64,000 nucleotides of DNA from an uncultured Lachnoclostridium sp. (GTDB lineage Bacteria; Bacillota; Clostridia; Lachnospirales; Lachnospiraceae): contig CALWLW010000008.1 in assembly GCA_944381625.1 (NCBI GenBank), forward strand, positions 62,001 to 126,000. Direction: 5' to 3'. Of this stretch, positions 32,174 to 40,285 are shown one piece after another. The position numbers were made by a program, and so were the translations under genes. Positions within the stretch are counted from its first letter, which is position 1; every line of letters begins with the position of its first letter. A model generated the notes under the pieces. The model did no database searches and had not been told where the DNA came from. It worked only from the letters and a program-made list of their open reading frames with translations.

Positions 32174-33085
32174 TCAGACGATCCCGCTGCAGTCAAAATC
32201 CGGGATAAAGCTCTCGCCCACACAGCCGCCTTCCTGGATATAGACCCGGCTCATACCCAGGAACCGGGCGTAGTCCACCACTTCCCTGTATTCCTCCGGC
32301 GGCAGGCTCCGGTTCAGCTCCGGATACGCCTTCACGTGGGGCAGGGGCGTGTACTGGCCCAGGATGCTGACATAGATCCGGTTCCCATAGTGGTCCCAAA
32401 GATATTCCAGCACATCCTTGCTGTCGCTGACACAGCCGGGGAGCACCAGGTGACGGACGATCACGCCCCGGCGCATCATGCCCCGGCTGTCCAGAACCGG
32501 CTCCCCGGCCTGACGCACCATCTCTGCCAGGGCCCGGTCTGCCCACTGAGGATAGTCCGCCGCATGGGAATACCGCCCGGCCAGAGCGGCGCTGCGGTAT
32601 TTCATGTCGGGGAGCCAGATATCCACCAGCCCTTCCAGACATCTTAACGTCTCCGGCTTCTCATAGCCTCCGGTATTGTAGACCACCGGGATGGTCAGCC
32701 CCCGCTCTCTGGCCAGCCGAAGAGCCGGTACCACGTTCACCAGAAAATGTCCCGCTGTCACCAGATTAATATTGTTCGCCCCCTGATCCTGAAGCTCCAG
32801 GAAAATCTCTGTCAGCCGTTCCCTGCTCACAGTCTTTCCCGTCTTCCCCTGAGCGATCCCATAATTCTGGCAATACACGCACCGCAGCGTGCAGCCGGAA
32901 AAGAATACCGCTCCGGAACCTTCTTTTCCGGAGATGCAGGGTTCTTCCCAATAGTGAAGGGCCGCCCTGGCCGCGCGGATCTCTGCGCCCTGACCGCAGT
33001 ACCCGACCTGGCCCGCGGACCGGTCGGCGCCGCATTCCCTGGGACAGAGCATACAGTTTTTGCTGTCTAAAATCTGTTTTTCCAT
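32174..33085 (-). CDS. Radical SAM protein, PflX-like
   Basis: A 303-residue radical SAM enzyme of the pyruvate-formate-lyase-activase-like PflX group. The 4Fe-4S motif CxxxCxxC is Cys65, Cys69 and Cys72 in GCTLRCVYCQNYG. An N-terminal cluster of Cys11, 14, 18 and 30 (CMLCPRECG...GYCG) may hold a second metal site. VVYNTGGYEKPETL and the C-terminal SILGQYTPLP segment are family features. The true substrate of PflX proteins is not established. The start has no strong ribosome site. The gene converges with the plus-strand gene ending at 32172. Confidence 0.85.
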   Translation of the reverse strand: MEKQILDSKNCMLCPRECGADRSAGQVGYCGQGAEIRAARAALHYWEEPCISGKEGSGAVFFSGCTLRCVYCQNYGIAQGKTGKTVSRERLTEIFLELQDQGANNINLVTAGHFLVNVVPALRLARERGLTIPVVYNTGGYEKPETLRCLEGLVDIWLPDMKYRSAALAGRYSHAADYPQWADRALAEMVRQAGEPVLDSRGMMRRGVIVRHLVLPGCVSDSKDVLEYLWDHYGNRIYVSILGQYTPLPHVKAYPELNRSLPPEEYREVVDYARFLGMSRVYIQEGGCVGESFIPDFDCSGIV

Positions 33086-33219
33086 AATACGCTCATTCTA
33101 TCACAGTTTCTGATTTTTGTCCTCTTGAAGATTTTCCGAAACAGACATATACTGTAACTATTCAGCCATGCATCTCGGATTCCCGCAGGCGCGGAGACAA
33201 AACAAAAAAGGAGACATCT

Positions 33220-34347
33220 ATGAAAGAAAAAAAAGACCTGATCCGGTACGCAGTCCTGTGCGTCGCGGCTCTGTTTCTGATCACTCACTACTGGGATCTG
33301 GCGGTATCCTGGATCGGCACCTTTTTGAAAGCCGTACAGCCGCTCCTGGCAGGCTGTGTGATCGCCTACATTCTTAATCTGATCATGAATTTTTATGAGC
33401 GCAGGCTGCTGTACAGTCCCAAGATGCGTCCCGGCATGCGACGGGCCGCTTCTATCAGCCTCTCCATCGTAACTTTGATCCTGATCCTGACGCTGATTGT
33501 CAATATGGTGCTTCCGGAACTGCGTTCCTGTATCCAGATCCTGATCTCCAGCATCCCGGCCGCCTACAACCAGGTCATGGCCTTTCTGAACCAGTATCCG
33601 GAGGTGACGGAACTTTTTCCGCAGTTTTTCAGCACCCAGATGGATATGCAGAGCGTGCGCAAGCTCCTGGACCAGTTCCTCTCCTGGATGAACTCCGGCG
33701 TGGGTGCCAGCGTGTTCAACTATATTACTTCCGTCTTTTCCGTGGTCGTCAATTCCTTTATGGCGTTCATCTTCGCCATCTACCTGCTGGCGTGCAAGGA
33801 ATGGATGGCCCGCCAGTTCAACCGTCTGTGGGATACTTATTTCCTGCTTCCGGTAATTAAAAAACGGTTCTTCTACGTCCTTGAGACGCTGAACGGATGC
33901 TTCCACCGCTTCATCGTGGGGCAGTGTACGGAGGCCGTGATCCTGGGAACCCTGTGCATCATCGGCATGCTGATCTTCCAGTTCCCCTACGCGGTCATGA
34001 TCGGCGTCCTGATCGGCGTCACCGCCCTGATCCCCATCTTCGGAGCGTACATCGGCGGCGTCATCGGCTTTATCATGATCTTCACCGTATCGCCGGTGAA
34101 ATCGCTGTTTTTCCTGATTTTCCTGGTGGTGCTCCAGCAGCTGGAGGGACAGTTCATCTATCCCCGCGTGGTGGGATCTTCCATCGGGCTGCCCGGCATT
34201 CTGGTCTTCGCAGCGGTCACCGTGGGCGCCAGCCTCTTCGGGATCATGGGCGTCCTTCTGGGCATCCCGCTGATGGCCACGGTCTATCAGCTTTTGAAAG
34301 ACGACCTGCGGAAGCGGGAACGTCCCGCCCCGGATAAAGAAGAATAA
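33220..34347 (+). CDS. AI-2E family (PerM-like) membrane transporter
   Basis: A 375-residue protein with about seven or eight membrane helices. The family hallmark is a long soluble loop after the early helices (about residues 95-170) and the conserved C-terminal region GVTALIPIFGAYIGGVIGF followed by LVVLQQLEGQFIYPRVVG. Relatives include exporters of autoinducer 2 and Na+/H+ antiporters, so the substrate is open. AAGGAGA precedes the ATG. It converges on truA with 17 bp between stops and no clear terminator. Confidence 0.9.
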   Translation: MKEKKDLIRYAVLCVAALFLITHYWDLAVSWIGTFLKAVQPLLAGCVIAYILNLIMNFYERRLLYSPKMRPGMRRAASISLSIVTLILILTLIVNMVLPELRSCIQILISSIPAAYNQVMAFLNQYPEVTELFPQFFSTQMDMQSVRKLLDQFLSWMNSGVGASVFNYITSVFSVVVNSFMAFIFAIYLLACKEWMARQFNRLWDTYFLLPVIKKRFFYVLETLNGCFHRFIVGQCTEAVILGTLCIIGMLIFQFPYAVMIGVLIGVTALIPIFGAYIGGVIGFIMIFTVSPVKSLFFLIFLVVLQQLEGQFIYPRVVGSSIGLPGILVFAAVTVGASLFGIMGVLLGIPLMATVYQLLKDDLRKRERPAPDKEE

Positions 34348-34364
34348 CGGCTCTTATGGGTCTC

Positions 34365-35108
34365 TCACTGATACTCCACACGAAGCAGCGTCAGGCCCTC
34401 CGGCGGCATCAGGCGGCCCGTATCCGCGCGGCTGCCTGACGCCAGCATCTGCTCCACATCTTCAGGCTTTTTCAGCCCCATCCCCACTTCCACCAGCGTC
34501 CCGGCCAGGATACGCACCATATGATAGAGGAAGCCGTTTCCGGTGAAATAGATCCGGATCATGGATCCCTCCTGTTCAATCCGTACCTCGTCCAGGCGGC
34601 GTACCGTGGATTTCTTAAAGCGTTTGGGATTCAGGGAAGAGAAAGCGCAGAAATCATGGGTTCCGCAGAGGTACCCCGCTGCCTCCCGCATCCGCTCCGC
34701 GTCCAGCGGCTTCTCCACGCGGGTCATGAAACGGCGGCCGAACACGTTGGGAACCGCTGAATTCCAGATGGTGTACACATAGGTTTTGCGCACTGCGTTC
34801 AGCCTGGCGTGGAAACGGGGCGCCGCCTCCTCCACCGACAGTACCGCGATGTCCTCCGGCAGATACTGGTTCATATAGTCCCGGATCTCCTCCGGGCTCC
34901 GCCCGGTTTTGCAGCGGAAGCTGATTACCTGCCCCGCCGCGTGCACGCCTCCGTCCGTCCGGCCGGAGCCGTGGACCTCCACCGCTTCCCCGGCCATCCG
35001 GCCAAGCAGCGCCTCCAGCTTTCCCTGGATCGTCTGATCTGTATTTCCCTGCACCTGCCAGCCCCGGTATCGGGTTCCTTCATATTGTATGACGGCTCTG
35101 TAGTTCAT
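34365..35108 (-). CDS. truA: tRNA pseudouridine synthase A
   Basis: TruA converts U38-40 in the tRNA anticodon arm to pseudouridine. The 247-residue protein has the catalytic Asp52 in GSGRTDGGVHA, the Arg/Tyr-rich RKTYVYTIWNS strand, and YFTGNGFLYHMVRILAGTL near 190. Length is usual. AGGAGGG precedes the ATG. It lies 36 bp downstream of cobO with no terminator between, so it may receive read-through from the cobalamin operon. Confidence 0.95.
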   Translation of the reverse strand: MNYRAVIQYEGTRYRGWQVQGNTDQTIQGKLEALLGRMAGEAVEVHGSGRTDGGVHAAGQVISFRCKTGRSPEEIRDYMNQYLPEDIAVLSVEEAAPRFHARLNAVRKTYVYTIWNSAVPNVFGRRFMTRVEKPLDAERMREAAGYLCGTHDFCAFSSLNPKRFKKSTVRRLDEVRIEQEGSMIRIYFTGNGFLYHMVRILAGTLVEVGMGLKKPEDVEQMLASGSRADTGRLMPPEGLTLLRVEYQ

Positions 35109-35144
35109 CTTTCCCTCCTGCTGTATTCCTCCGCAGATCTTTTC

Positions 35145-35675
35145 TCACAGCTCGATGCCTTTACGCGCGGGGACGCCCTGATCGAAAGGATGCTTGATCT
35201 TCTTCATCTCCGTCACATAGTCCGCCAGTTCCAGCAGTTCCTCCCCCGGGTCCCGGCCAGTCAGCACGATCTCCAGCTGCTCCGGCCTGCGGCTCAGGAA
35301 ATCCAGCGCCCTCTTCTGGTCGATCAGCCCATAGTTATACGCGCTCATGAATTCGTCCACAATCATCAGATCGTAGCCTTCTTTTACGGCCCGGTCCGCC
35401 GCATCCAGGAACAGCTTCGTATAAGCCGCCTTCGCCTCCTCCTTCTGCTCCTCCGTCATGTTCCAGTAAAATCCGAAATGTTCCGGACAGAAGCAGCAGG
35501 TCACTCCCAGGGACTGCAGCATGTGAATCTCGCTGGATCTGCCGTCTTTCATGCACTGGCAGAACAATACCTTCATGTTATAGCCAGCCGCGCGCACAGC
35601 CAGCCCCACCGCCGCCGTGGTCTTGCCTTTGCCGTCTCCGCAGTAGATATGCATGCATCTTCTCACATGACCCAT
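35145..35675 (-). CDS. cobO: Cob(I)yrinic acid a,c-diamide adenosyltransferase, BtuR/CobO type
   Basis: CobO transfers the adenosyl group of ATP to the reduced cobalt of corrinoids. The 176-residue protein has the P-loop variant GDGKGKTTAAVGLAVRA near 13 and VDEFMSAYNYGL near 120, both typical of the CobA/BtuR/CobO family. The ATG at 35675 overlaps the cbiB end and has AAAGGAG 7 nt upstream, better than an internal ATG seven codons later. It is the last cobalamin gene of the operon. Confidence 0.94.
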   Translation of the reverse strand: MGHVRRCMHIYCGDGKGKTTAAVGLAVRAAGYNMKVLFCQCMKDGRSSEIHMLQSLGVTCCFCPEHFGFYWNMTEEQKEEAKAAYTKLFLDAADRAVKEGYDLMIVDEFMSAYNYGLIDQKRALDFLSRRPEQLEIVLTGRDPGEELLELADYVTEMKKIKHPFDQGVPARKGIEL

Positions 35676-36631
35676 AAAATCGCTCCTTTCACCAACATAA
35701 ATACCGCCAGCGCCAGGACCGCCGCCGCATAGAGCAGGCGGTTCACCCTGCGGATGTCCTCATACTCCGCCGGGCGGTCCGGGTCTCCGATGGTGGGCTT
35801 TTTATAAAGCTTCCCAAAATAATATGCGTCTCCTGCCAGCTGAATATGCAGAGCGCCCGCCGCCGCCGCTTCCGTGTGGGCGGAATTGGGGCTTGCATGG
35901 TTCCTGCGGTCCCTCCGAAAGATGCGAAAGGCGTTGCCCGCGTCCAGTCCGCAGAAAACTGCCGCCGCCGACATGATCACGCCGGACAGCCTGGCGGGAA
36001 TCCAGTTCAGCACATCGTCGAACTTCGCCGCCGCCCGTCCAAAATACAGATAGGCGTCGTTCTTGTATCCCACCATGGAATCCATGGTATTTACCGCTTT
36101 GTAGAAGAATCCCAGCGGCGCGCCGCCGATGATCAGGAACAGAAGCGGCGCGATGACGCCGTCCGAGGCGTTCTCCGCCACCGTCTCCACCGCCGCCTTC
36201 GTCACACCAGTTTCATCCAGCGCCTCCGTATCCCGGCCCACCACCATGGACACGGCGTACCTGGCCCCCGGCAGATCGCCTGCGGCCAGCGCCCTGTAGA
36301 CCTTCATCGTCTCATCCTTCAGAGATTTGGTGGCCAGAAGCTGGTAGCACATCACCGTCTCCAGGGCAAATCCCGCATACGGATGGATGCGCCCCGCCAG
36401 GTACAGAAGCCCCCAGGCACAGCCTGTGGTAATCCCCGCCGTCAGGATCAGCAAAAACACTCCGGCGGTCAGTTCTCCGCCCTCCGTCTTTGGAAACAGC
36501 CGGCGCAGCAGCTTTTCCAGCCCTCCAATCAGGGCGCCCACCAGCCGGATCGGGTGATAAAGCCAATGGGGATCGCCAAACAGCAGGTCCAGCAGAAATC
36601 CCAGCACTACGGCAAGTATTGATAGTTCCAT
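35663..36631 (-). CDS. cbiB: Adenosylcobinamide-phosphate synthase CbiB/CobD
   Basis: CbiB joins aminopropanol (phosphate) to adenosylcobyric acid in the membrane. The 322-residue protein has several hydrophobic segments and the family motifs GDPHWLYHPIRLVG (about 18-31), AVETVAENASDGVIAPL (about 148-165) and RNHASPNSAHTEAAAAGAL (about 243-261). The start is the ATG at 36631, which falls within the end of the phosphatase gene. Its partner enzyme, threonine-phosphate decarboxylase, is encoded at 48213-49292. Confidence 0.95.
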   Translation of the reverse strand: MELSILAVVLGFLLDLLFGDPHWLYHPIRLVGALIGGLEKLLRRLFPKTEGGELTAGVFLLILTAGITTGCAWGLLYLAGRIHPYAGFALETVMCYQLLATKSLKDETMKVYRALAAGDLPGARYAVSMVVGRDTEALDETGVTKAAVETVAENASDGVIAPLLFLIIGGAPLGFFYKAVNTMDSMVGYKNDAYLYFGRAAAKFDDVLNWIPARLSGVIMSAAAVFCGLDAGNAFRIFRRDRRNHASPNSAHTEAAAAGALHIQLAGDAYYFGKLYKKPTIGDPDRPAEYEDIRRVNRLLYAAAVLALAVFMLVKGAILWVM

Positions 36632-37248
36632 AAGTCCGTCCCTTCCACGGGCGTCAGAAGAAAACCGCACCCGTTCTTCACCTGAAAGTCAAAATAATCT
36701 TTCTTAGGAAACCCGTAGGTTTCCAAAATTGCCATAATCGTACCTCCATGGGCTACGATGGCGGCGCGGCCCGCGAAACCGGCCGGGCAGTTCCCGCCGC
36801 CAGCGTCTTCCCCAGTATCAGAACTGTCGGAGCTTTCCTCTGCCTGGCGCAGACTGCGCAGCACCTGTTCAAACGCTTCCCGGCACCGCTTCCTGAACTC
36901 CTCCGGGCTTTCGCCTCCCGGAAAAGCCAGCGTGCCGCCGCTGTCAATCCACGCCTGATAGTCAGGATCCCCGTTCAGTTCCTCATAATTCCGGTTTTCA
37001 AACGCTCCGAAATCACATTCCTTAAGTCCCGGCACCGGCACCGGCTCACAGCCGGGCCAGAGGATCCGCGCGGTCTGAGCGCAACGTTTCATGGGGCTTA
37101 CATAGACCCGGTCCGCCGGAGGACAGGATCTCTCCTCCAGCTCCCGCACACCCTCCGGGCAGAGCGGTTCGTCCGTCCGGCTCCCGATGTATCTGCCCTG
37201 CAGATTGCCAGCCGTCTTGCCGTGCCGGATCAGCAGAATCTCACCCAT
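36607..37248 (-). CDS. cobC: Histidine phosphatase, CobC-like (alpha-ribazole phosphatase)
   Basis: A 213-residue phosphoglycerate-mutase-type phosphatase. LIRHGKTAGN supplies the phosphohistidine, and VYVSPMKRCAQTA, DFGAFENRNYEEL and IVAHGGTIM complete the active site. In cobalamin synthesis CobC dephosphorylates alpha-ribazole 5'-phosphate or cobalamin 5'-phosphate. The assignment rests on its place between cobU-like and cbiB genes. An acidic Ser/Asp/Gly insertion near 135-150 is unusual. Start and stop overlap both neighbours. Confidence 0.85.
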   Translation of the reverse strand: MGEILLIRHGKTAGNLQGRYIGSRTDEPLCPEGVRELEERSCPPADRVYVSPMKRCAQTARILWPGCEPVPVPGLKECDFGAFENRNYEELNGDPDYQAWIDSGGTLAFPGGESPEEFRKRCREAFEQVLRSLRQAEESSDSSDTGEDAGGGNCPAGFAGRAAIVAHGGTIMAILETYGFPKKDYFDFQVKNGCGFLLTPVEGTDLWNYQYLP

Positions 37249-37621
37249 GTTTGATCACCGTCCCCAGGCCGCAGACCACCCGGTGCACTTCCCCCGCTGC
37301 CTGCGCCGCCTGACAGCAGATCCGCCCGGTCTTCTCCCGGTACTCCCGGTCAAAGCGGTCCGCCGGAACCACCCCGTATCCCAGCTCGTTGGTCACCAGC
37401 ACCACGCCGGGATTTTTCTCCAGCAGCTCCTCCAGGGAAAATTCCCGTTCTTCCTCCATGCTCCTGCGGATATATTCATGGAAATGGTACAGCATTTTGG
37501 TCTCAAATATGGCTTCCGGCGGGCAGAGAGCCCCGTCCGCAGCCTCTTCCGGACGGATTCCGAACTGCCGGAACGCGTATTCCTTCTTGCCCTGGAAGCA
37601 TCCTCCCACTACCAGTATCAT
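37241..37621 (-). CDS. Short CobU-family protein
   Basis: A 126-residue relative of adenosylcobinamide kinase/guanylyltransferase. It has a P-loop-like GGCFQGKK at the N terminus (the last Ser/Thr is Lys) and a CobU-type C terminus: VTNELGYGVVPADRFDREYRE, then GRICCQAAQAAGEVHRVV. The middle part with the guanylylated His region of CobU is shortened. A full-length CobU is encoded at 38382-38924, so this copy may have one of the two activities or a regulatory role. It overlaps cobS and cobC by ATGA-type junctions. Confidence 0.75.
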   Translation of the reverse strand: MILVVGGCFQGKKEYAFRQFGIRPEEAADGALCPPEAIFETKMLYHFHEYIRRSMEEEREFSLEELLEKNPGVVLVTNELGYGVVPADRFDREYREKTGRICCQAAQAAGEVHRVVCGLGTVIKHG

Positions 37622-38385
37622 AAAAATTTCCCTCCCAGCATCACAGCGAACGCCATGGCCAGCTCACAGCATTCCAGGAAGAATCCTGCGATGTCTCCGG
37701 TCGTGCCGCCAAATTCTTTCATCGCCATATGGTAATAATATACATACACTGCTCCCGCCGCCAGGAACATGAAAAGCGTCAACCGCCAGTCCATGAAGCA
37801 GCAGCCCAGCGCCGCCGCCAGCAGAAGCCAGCCGGCCAAAGACAGATAGACCGCTTTCTTTTCCGACGCGTCCGCGAACGTGCCCAGAGAGCCTTTTTTA
37901 TTGGCGCAGGGAAACGCGTTCAGCGCGATGCCGCTCAAAGCCCTGGATATGGTAAACGACAGGGCCGCCGCCGGAAGGGCCGCCGTCCCTATCTCGCTCC
38001 ACACGCCCAGCGCCAGCACGAACCACACGCATCCCATGATCACCGCGAATGCCCCGGCATTGGAGTCCTTCAGGATCTCCAGCTTCCGCTCCCTGGGCTG
38101 ATAGGAGCTGAGGGCGTCCATGGTGTCCAGATATCCGTCCAGATGGATTCCCCCGGACACCAGCACAGGGATCACCACCAGCCCTGCCGCGCGCATCAGG
38201 CTCCCAAAGCCGGCCGCCTCACACAGCCAGCCATACCCATACACCAGAAGGCCGGTCACGGCTCCCACGCCCGGAAAGAAACACACCATATATTTCATGT
38301 TTTCCTTTGTCCAGTCCGCCTTGGGCACTGGAATCTTGGAAAACATGGCAAACGAAGTCAGAAAACTGTTCCAGATTACCTTCAT
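37618..38385 (-). CDS. cobS: Adenosylcobinamide-GDP ribazoletransferase
   Basis: CobS joins alpha-ribazole to adenosylcobinamide-GDP at the membrane. The 255-residue protein has about six helices and the family motifs MFSKIPVPKADWTKEN (about 14-29), GGIHLDGYLDTMDALSS (about 78-94) and KDSNAGAFAVIMG (about 106-118). GGAGG precedes the ATG, which overlaps the cobU stop. Gene order cobU-cobS is usual. Confidence 0.95.
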   Translation of the reverse strand: MKVIWNSFLTSFAMFSKIPVPKADWTKENMKYMVCFFPGVGAVTGLLVYGYGWLCEAAGFGSLMRAAGLVVIPVLVSGGIHLDGYLDTMDALSSYQPRERKLEILKDSNAGAFAVIMGCVWFVLALGVWSEIGTAALPAAALSFTISRALSGIALNAFPCANKKGSLGTFADASEKKAVYLSLAGWLLLAAALGCCFMDWRLTLFMFLAAGAVYVYYYHMAMKEFGGTTGDIAGFFLECCELAMAFAVMLGGKFL

Positions 38386-38924
38386 CTTCGCTCCTCCAAT
38401 TTCTCCAGATTTCCTTTATGGACCAGCGGAATGGTATAGACCACTTCCACCGCCAGATCCGCCATTTCCGCAATCCGGCAGTTGATCTCTCCCAGATACC
38501 GCTGATACCGGCGGGTCTCCGGATCGTATTCTATGCCGTCGGAGAAGATCTCATTGGACACCACCACCAGATGGGTACAGCGTTCCCGGACGCGGCGGAT
38601 CCCTTCCAGGATCTCTTCCACGCACCGGTCCCCAGAACCGCCCTCCTGGTACATCTCGTTGGCCGCCAGGTTGGACATGCACTCCAGAAGCACCGTGCCG
38701 TAGCCCTCCGTTCCGGCGTCCTTAAGCCCCGTATAGCACTCCAGCGTATCAAACTCCTTTTCCCGGCGCATGGCCCGGTGTCTCTGGATCCTCTGCAGGC
38801 ATTCTTCGTCGAAGGGATACATGGTCGCCACGTACAGATAAGGTTTTGTATGTAACCGCAGCACCAGATTCTCCGCAAACTCGGATTTTCCGCTGCCGCT
38901 TCCGCCTGTCACCAGTATCAGCAT
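38382..38924 (-). CDS. cobU: Adenosylcobinamide kinase / guanylyltransferase
   Basis: CobU phosphorylates adenosylcobinamide and then attaches GMP. The 180-residue protein has the P-loop GGSGSGKSEFAE (7-18), the guanylylation His region RIQRHRAMR (about 45-53), ECMSNLAANEM and VVSNEIFSDGIEYDPETRRYQ. It is the full-length enzyme, unlike the short relative at 37241-37621. It overlaps cbiA at its 5' end and cobS at its 3' end. Confidence 0.94.
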   Translation of the reverse strand: MLILVTGGSGSGKSEFAENLVLRLHTKPYLYVATMYPFDEECLQRIQRHRAMRREKEFDTLECYTGLKDAGTEGYGTVLLECMSNLAANEMYQEGGSGDRCVEEILEGIRRVRERCTHLVVVSNEIFSDGIEYDPETRRYQRYLGEINCRIAEMADLAVEVVYTIPLVHKGNLEKLEERR

Positions 38925-40285
38925 GTCTCATATTCCCCGCATTTCTTTAAAAATTCATACGCCGCGTCCGGGTTGGAGTAGTAAAACAGATGGGGGAATC
39001 CCGCGTACAGGCTCTCCCCCGCGCACACGCAGTCCCACTCCCTGCACCCGGCGGGTTTCCTGGCATGAAAATCCTCCCCGCACCGTTCGCTGTCCCAGTA
39101 GTGGAACTCATGCCCCCGGATCGTCATGCCCCTGGACCCCAGAAGCTGATCCTTTCCGGCCTCCAGCGTGATATATCCGAAGCGTCCCAGCCGGTCCGTC
39201 CGATAGGCTTTTGCGTCGATCACACCCGCCATGGGATAATAGACGCCGTCCGCGCCCTCCAGCTCCCGGTGCAGATACAGAAAGCCGCCGCACTCCGCGA
39301 TACATGGCATTCCGTTCTCCACCGCCCGGCGGATCGCCCGGAGCATGGAGGTATTCCCACTGAGTCTGGCGGCATGAAGCTCCGGGTAGCCGCCGCTTAA
39401 GATCATTCCCTTTGCTCCCTCTGGAAGCGTTTCGTCCTCCAGGGGAGAAAAGGGCACCAGCTCCGCTCCCATATCCTCCAGAAGCTCCAGATTGTCCAGA
39501 TACGTGAAGCAGAACGCCTCGTCCTGGGCCACCGCGATTCTGGGCCGCTTCCCTTCGGGAAGAACCGGAAAATCAGGACGGACCGCCTGCAGATCCGGCG
39601 CTTCCTTCGCCAAGGCCAGAAGGCCGTCCAGATCCAGCGTATCCTCCAGCACCTCTGCCAGCCGTGCCAGCTTTTCCTTCAGTTCCCGGATCTCGCCGGG
39701 AAGCTTCAGCCCCAGATGGCGGCTCTCCAGGGCCAGCTCCGTGACCTTTGGCACATAGCCCAGCACCCGTATGCCCAGTTCTTCTTCCATCTGTCTTTTC
39801 AGGCCCTGATAGATCATGGGCGACACCTGGTTCAGAATCACGGCGCGGATATGGCTGTCCTTCCGGTACTCCAGAAAACCTTTCACCAGCGCCAGCAGCG
39901 ACAGACTGGCACCTCTGCCGTTTACAATCAATATCGTGGGCAGATCCAGCGTACAGGCCGCATCATAGGTACTGCCCTCCGTCTTCATACCGCCCAGACC
40001 GTCATAATACCCCATGACCCCTTCCGCCACGGCCACGTCGCAGCCGGACGCGTTCTTGCAGAACAGATACCGGGTTGTATCGGGATCGGTGAAAAAGGTA
40101 TCCAGGTTCCGGGATTTGGTGCCGATGACGTTCCCATGGAACATGGGGTCGATATAATCCGGCCCGCATTTAAATGACGCGACTTTCAGCCCCCGGTTCA
40201 CCAGCGCCTGCAGAATGCCGCAGGTAATCAGCGTCTTGCCGCTGCCGCTGGCCGGAGCGGTCAGCAGGATTCTTGGTATGCTCAT
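38918..40285 (-). CDS. cbiA: Cobyrinic acid a,c-diamide synthase
   Basis: CbiA amidates the a and c carboxyls of (cobalt-)cobyrinate with glutamine and ATP. The 455-residue protein has an N-terminal dethiobiotin-synthetase-like P-loop APASGSGKTLITCG, GVMGYYDG near 90, and a C-terminal class I glutaminase domain with the Cys in AECGGFLYLH near 325. The ATG at 40285 overlaps the upstream stop as ATGA and follows GGGGAGG; a frame extension of 45 codons is spurious. Confidence 0.95.
   Translation of the reverse strand: MSIPRILLTAPASGSGKTLITCGILQALVNRGLKVASFKCGPDYIDPMFHGNVIGTKSRNLDTFFTDPDTTRYLFCKNASGCDVAVAEGVMGYYDGLGGMKTEGSTYDAACTLDLPTILIVNGRGASLSLLALVKGFLEYRKDSHIRAVILNQVSPMIYQGLKRQMEEELGIRVLGYVPKVTELALESRHLGLKLPGEIRELKEKLARLAEVLEDTLDLDGLLALAKEAPDLQAVRPDFPVLPEGKRPRIAVAQDEAFCFTYLDNLELLEDMGAELVPFSPLEDETLPEGAKGMILSGGYPELHAARLSGNTSMLRAIRRAVENGMPCIAECGGFLYLHRELEGADGVYYPMAGVIDAKAYRTDRLGRFGYITLEAGKDQLLGSRGMTIRGHEFHYWDSERCGEDFHARKPAGCREWDCVCAGESLYAGFPHLFYYSNPDAAYEFLKKCGEYETC

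Noticed and set aside
33067..33906. Long minus-strand open frame opposite the AI-2E family gene
   Set aside because: Its composition (rich in His, Gln and Asp) is that of an antisense shadow; the plus-strand frame has a clear family match, membrane helices and a ribosome site.
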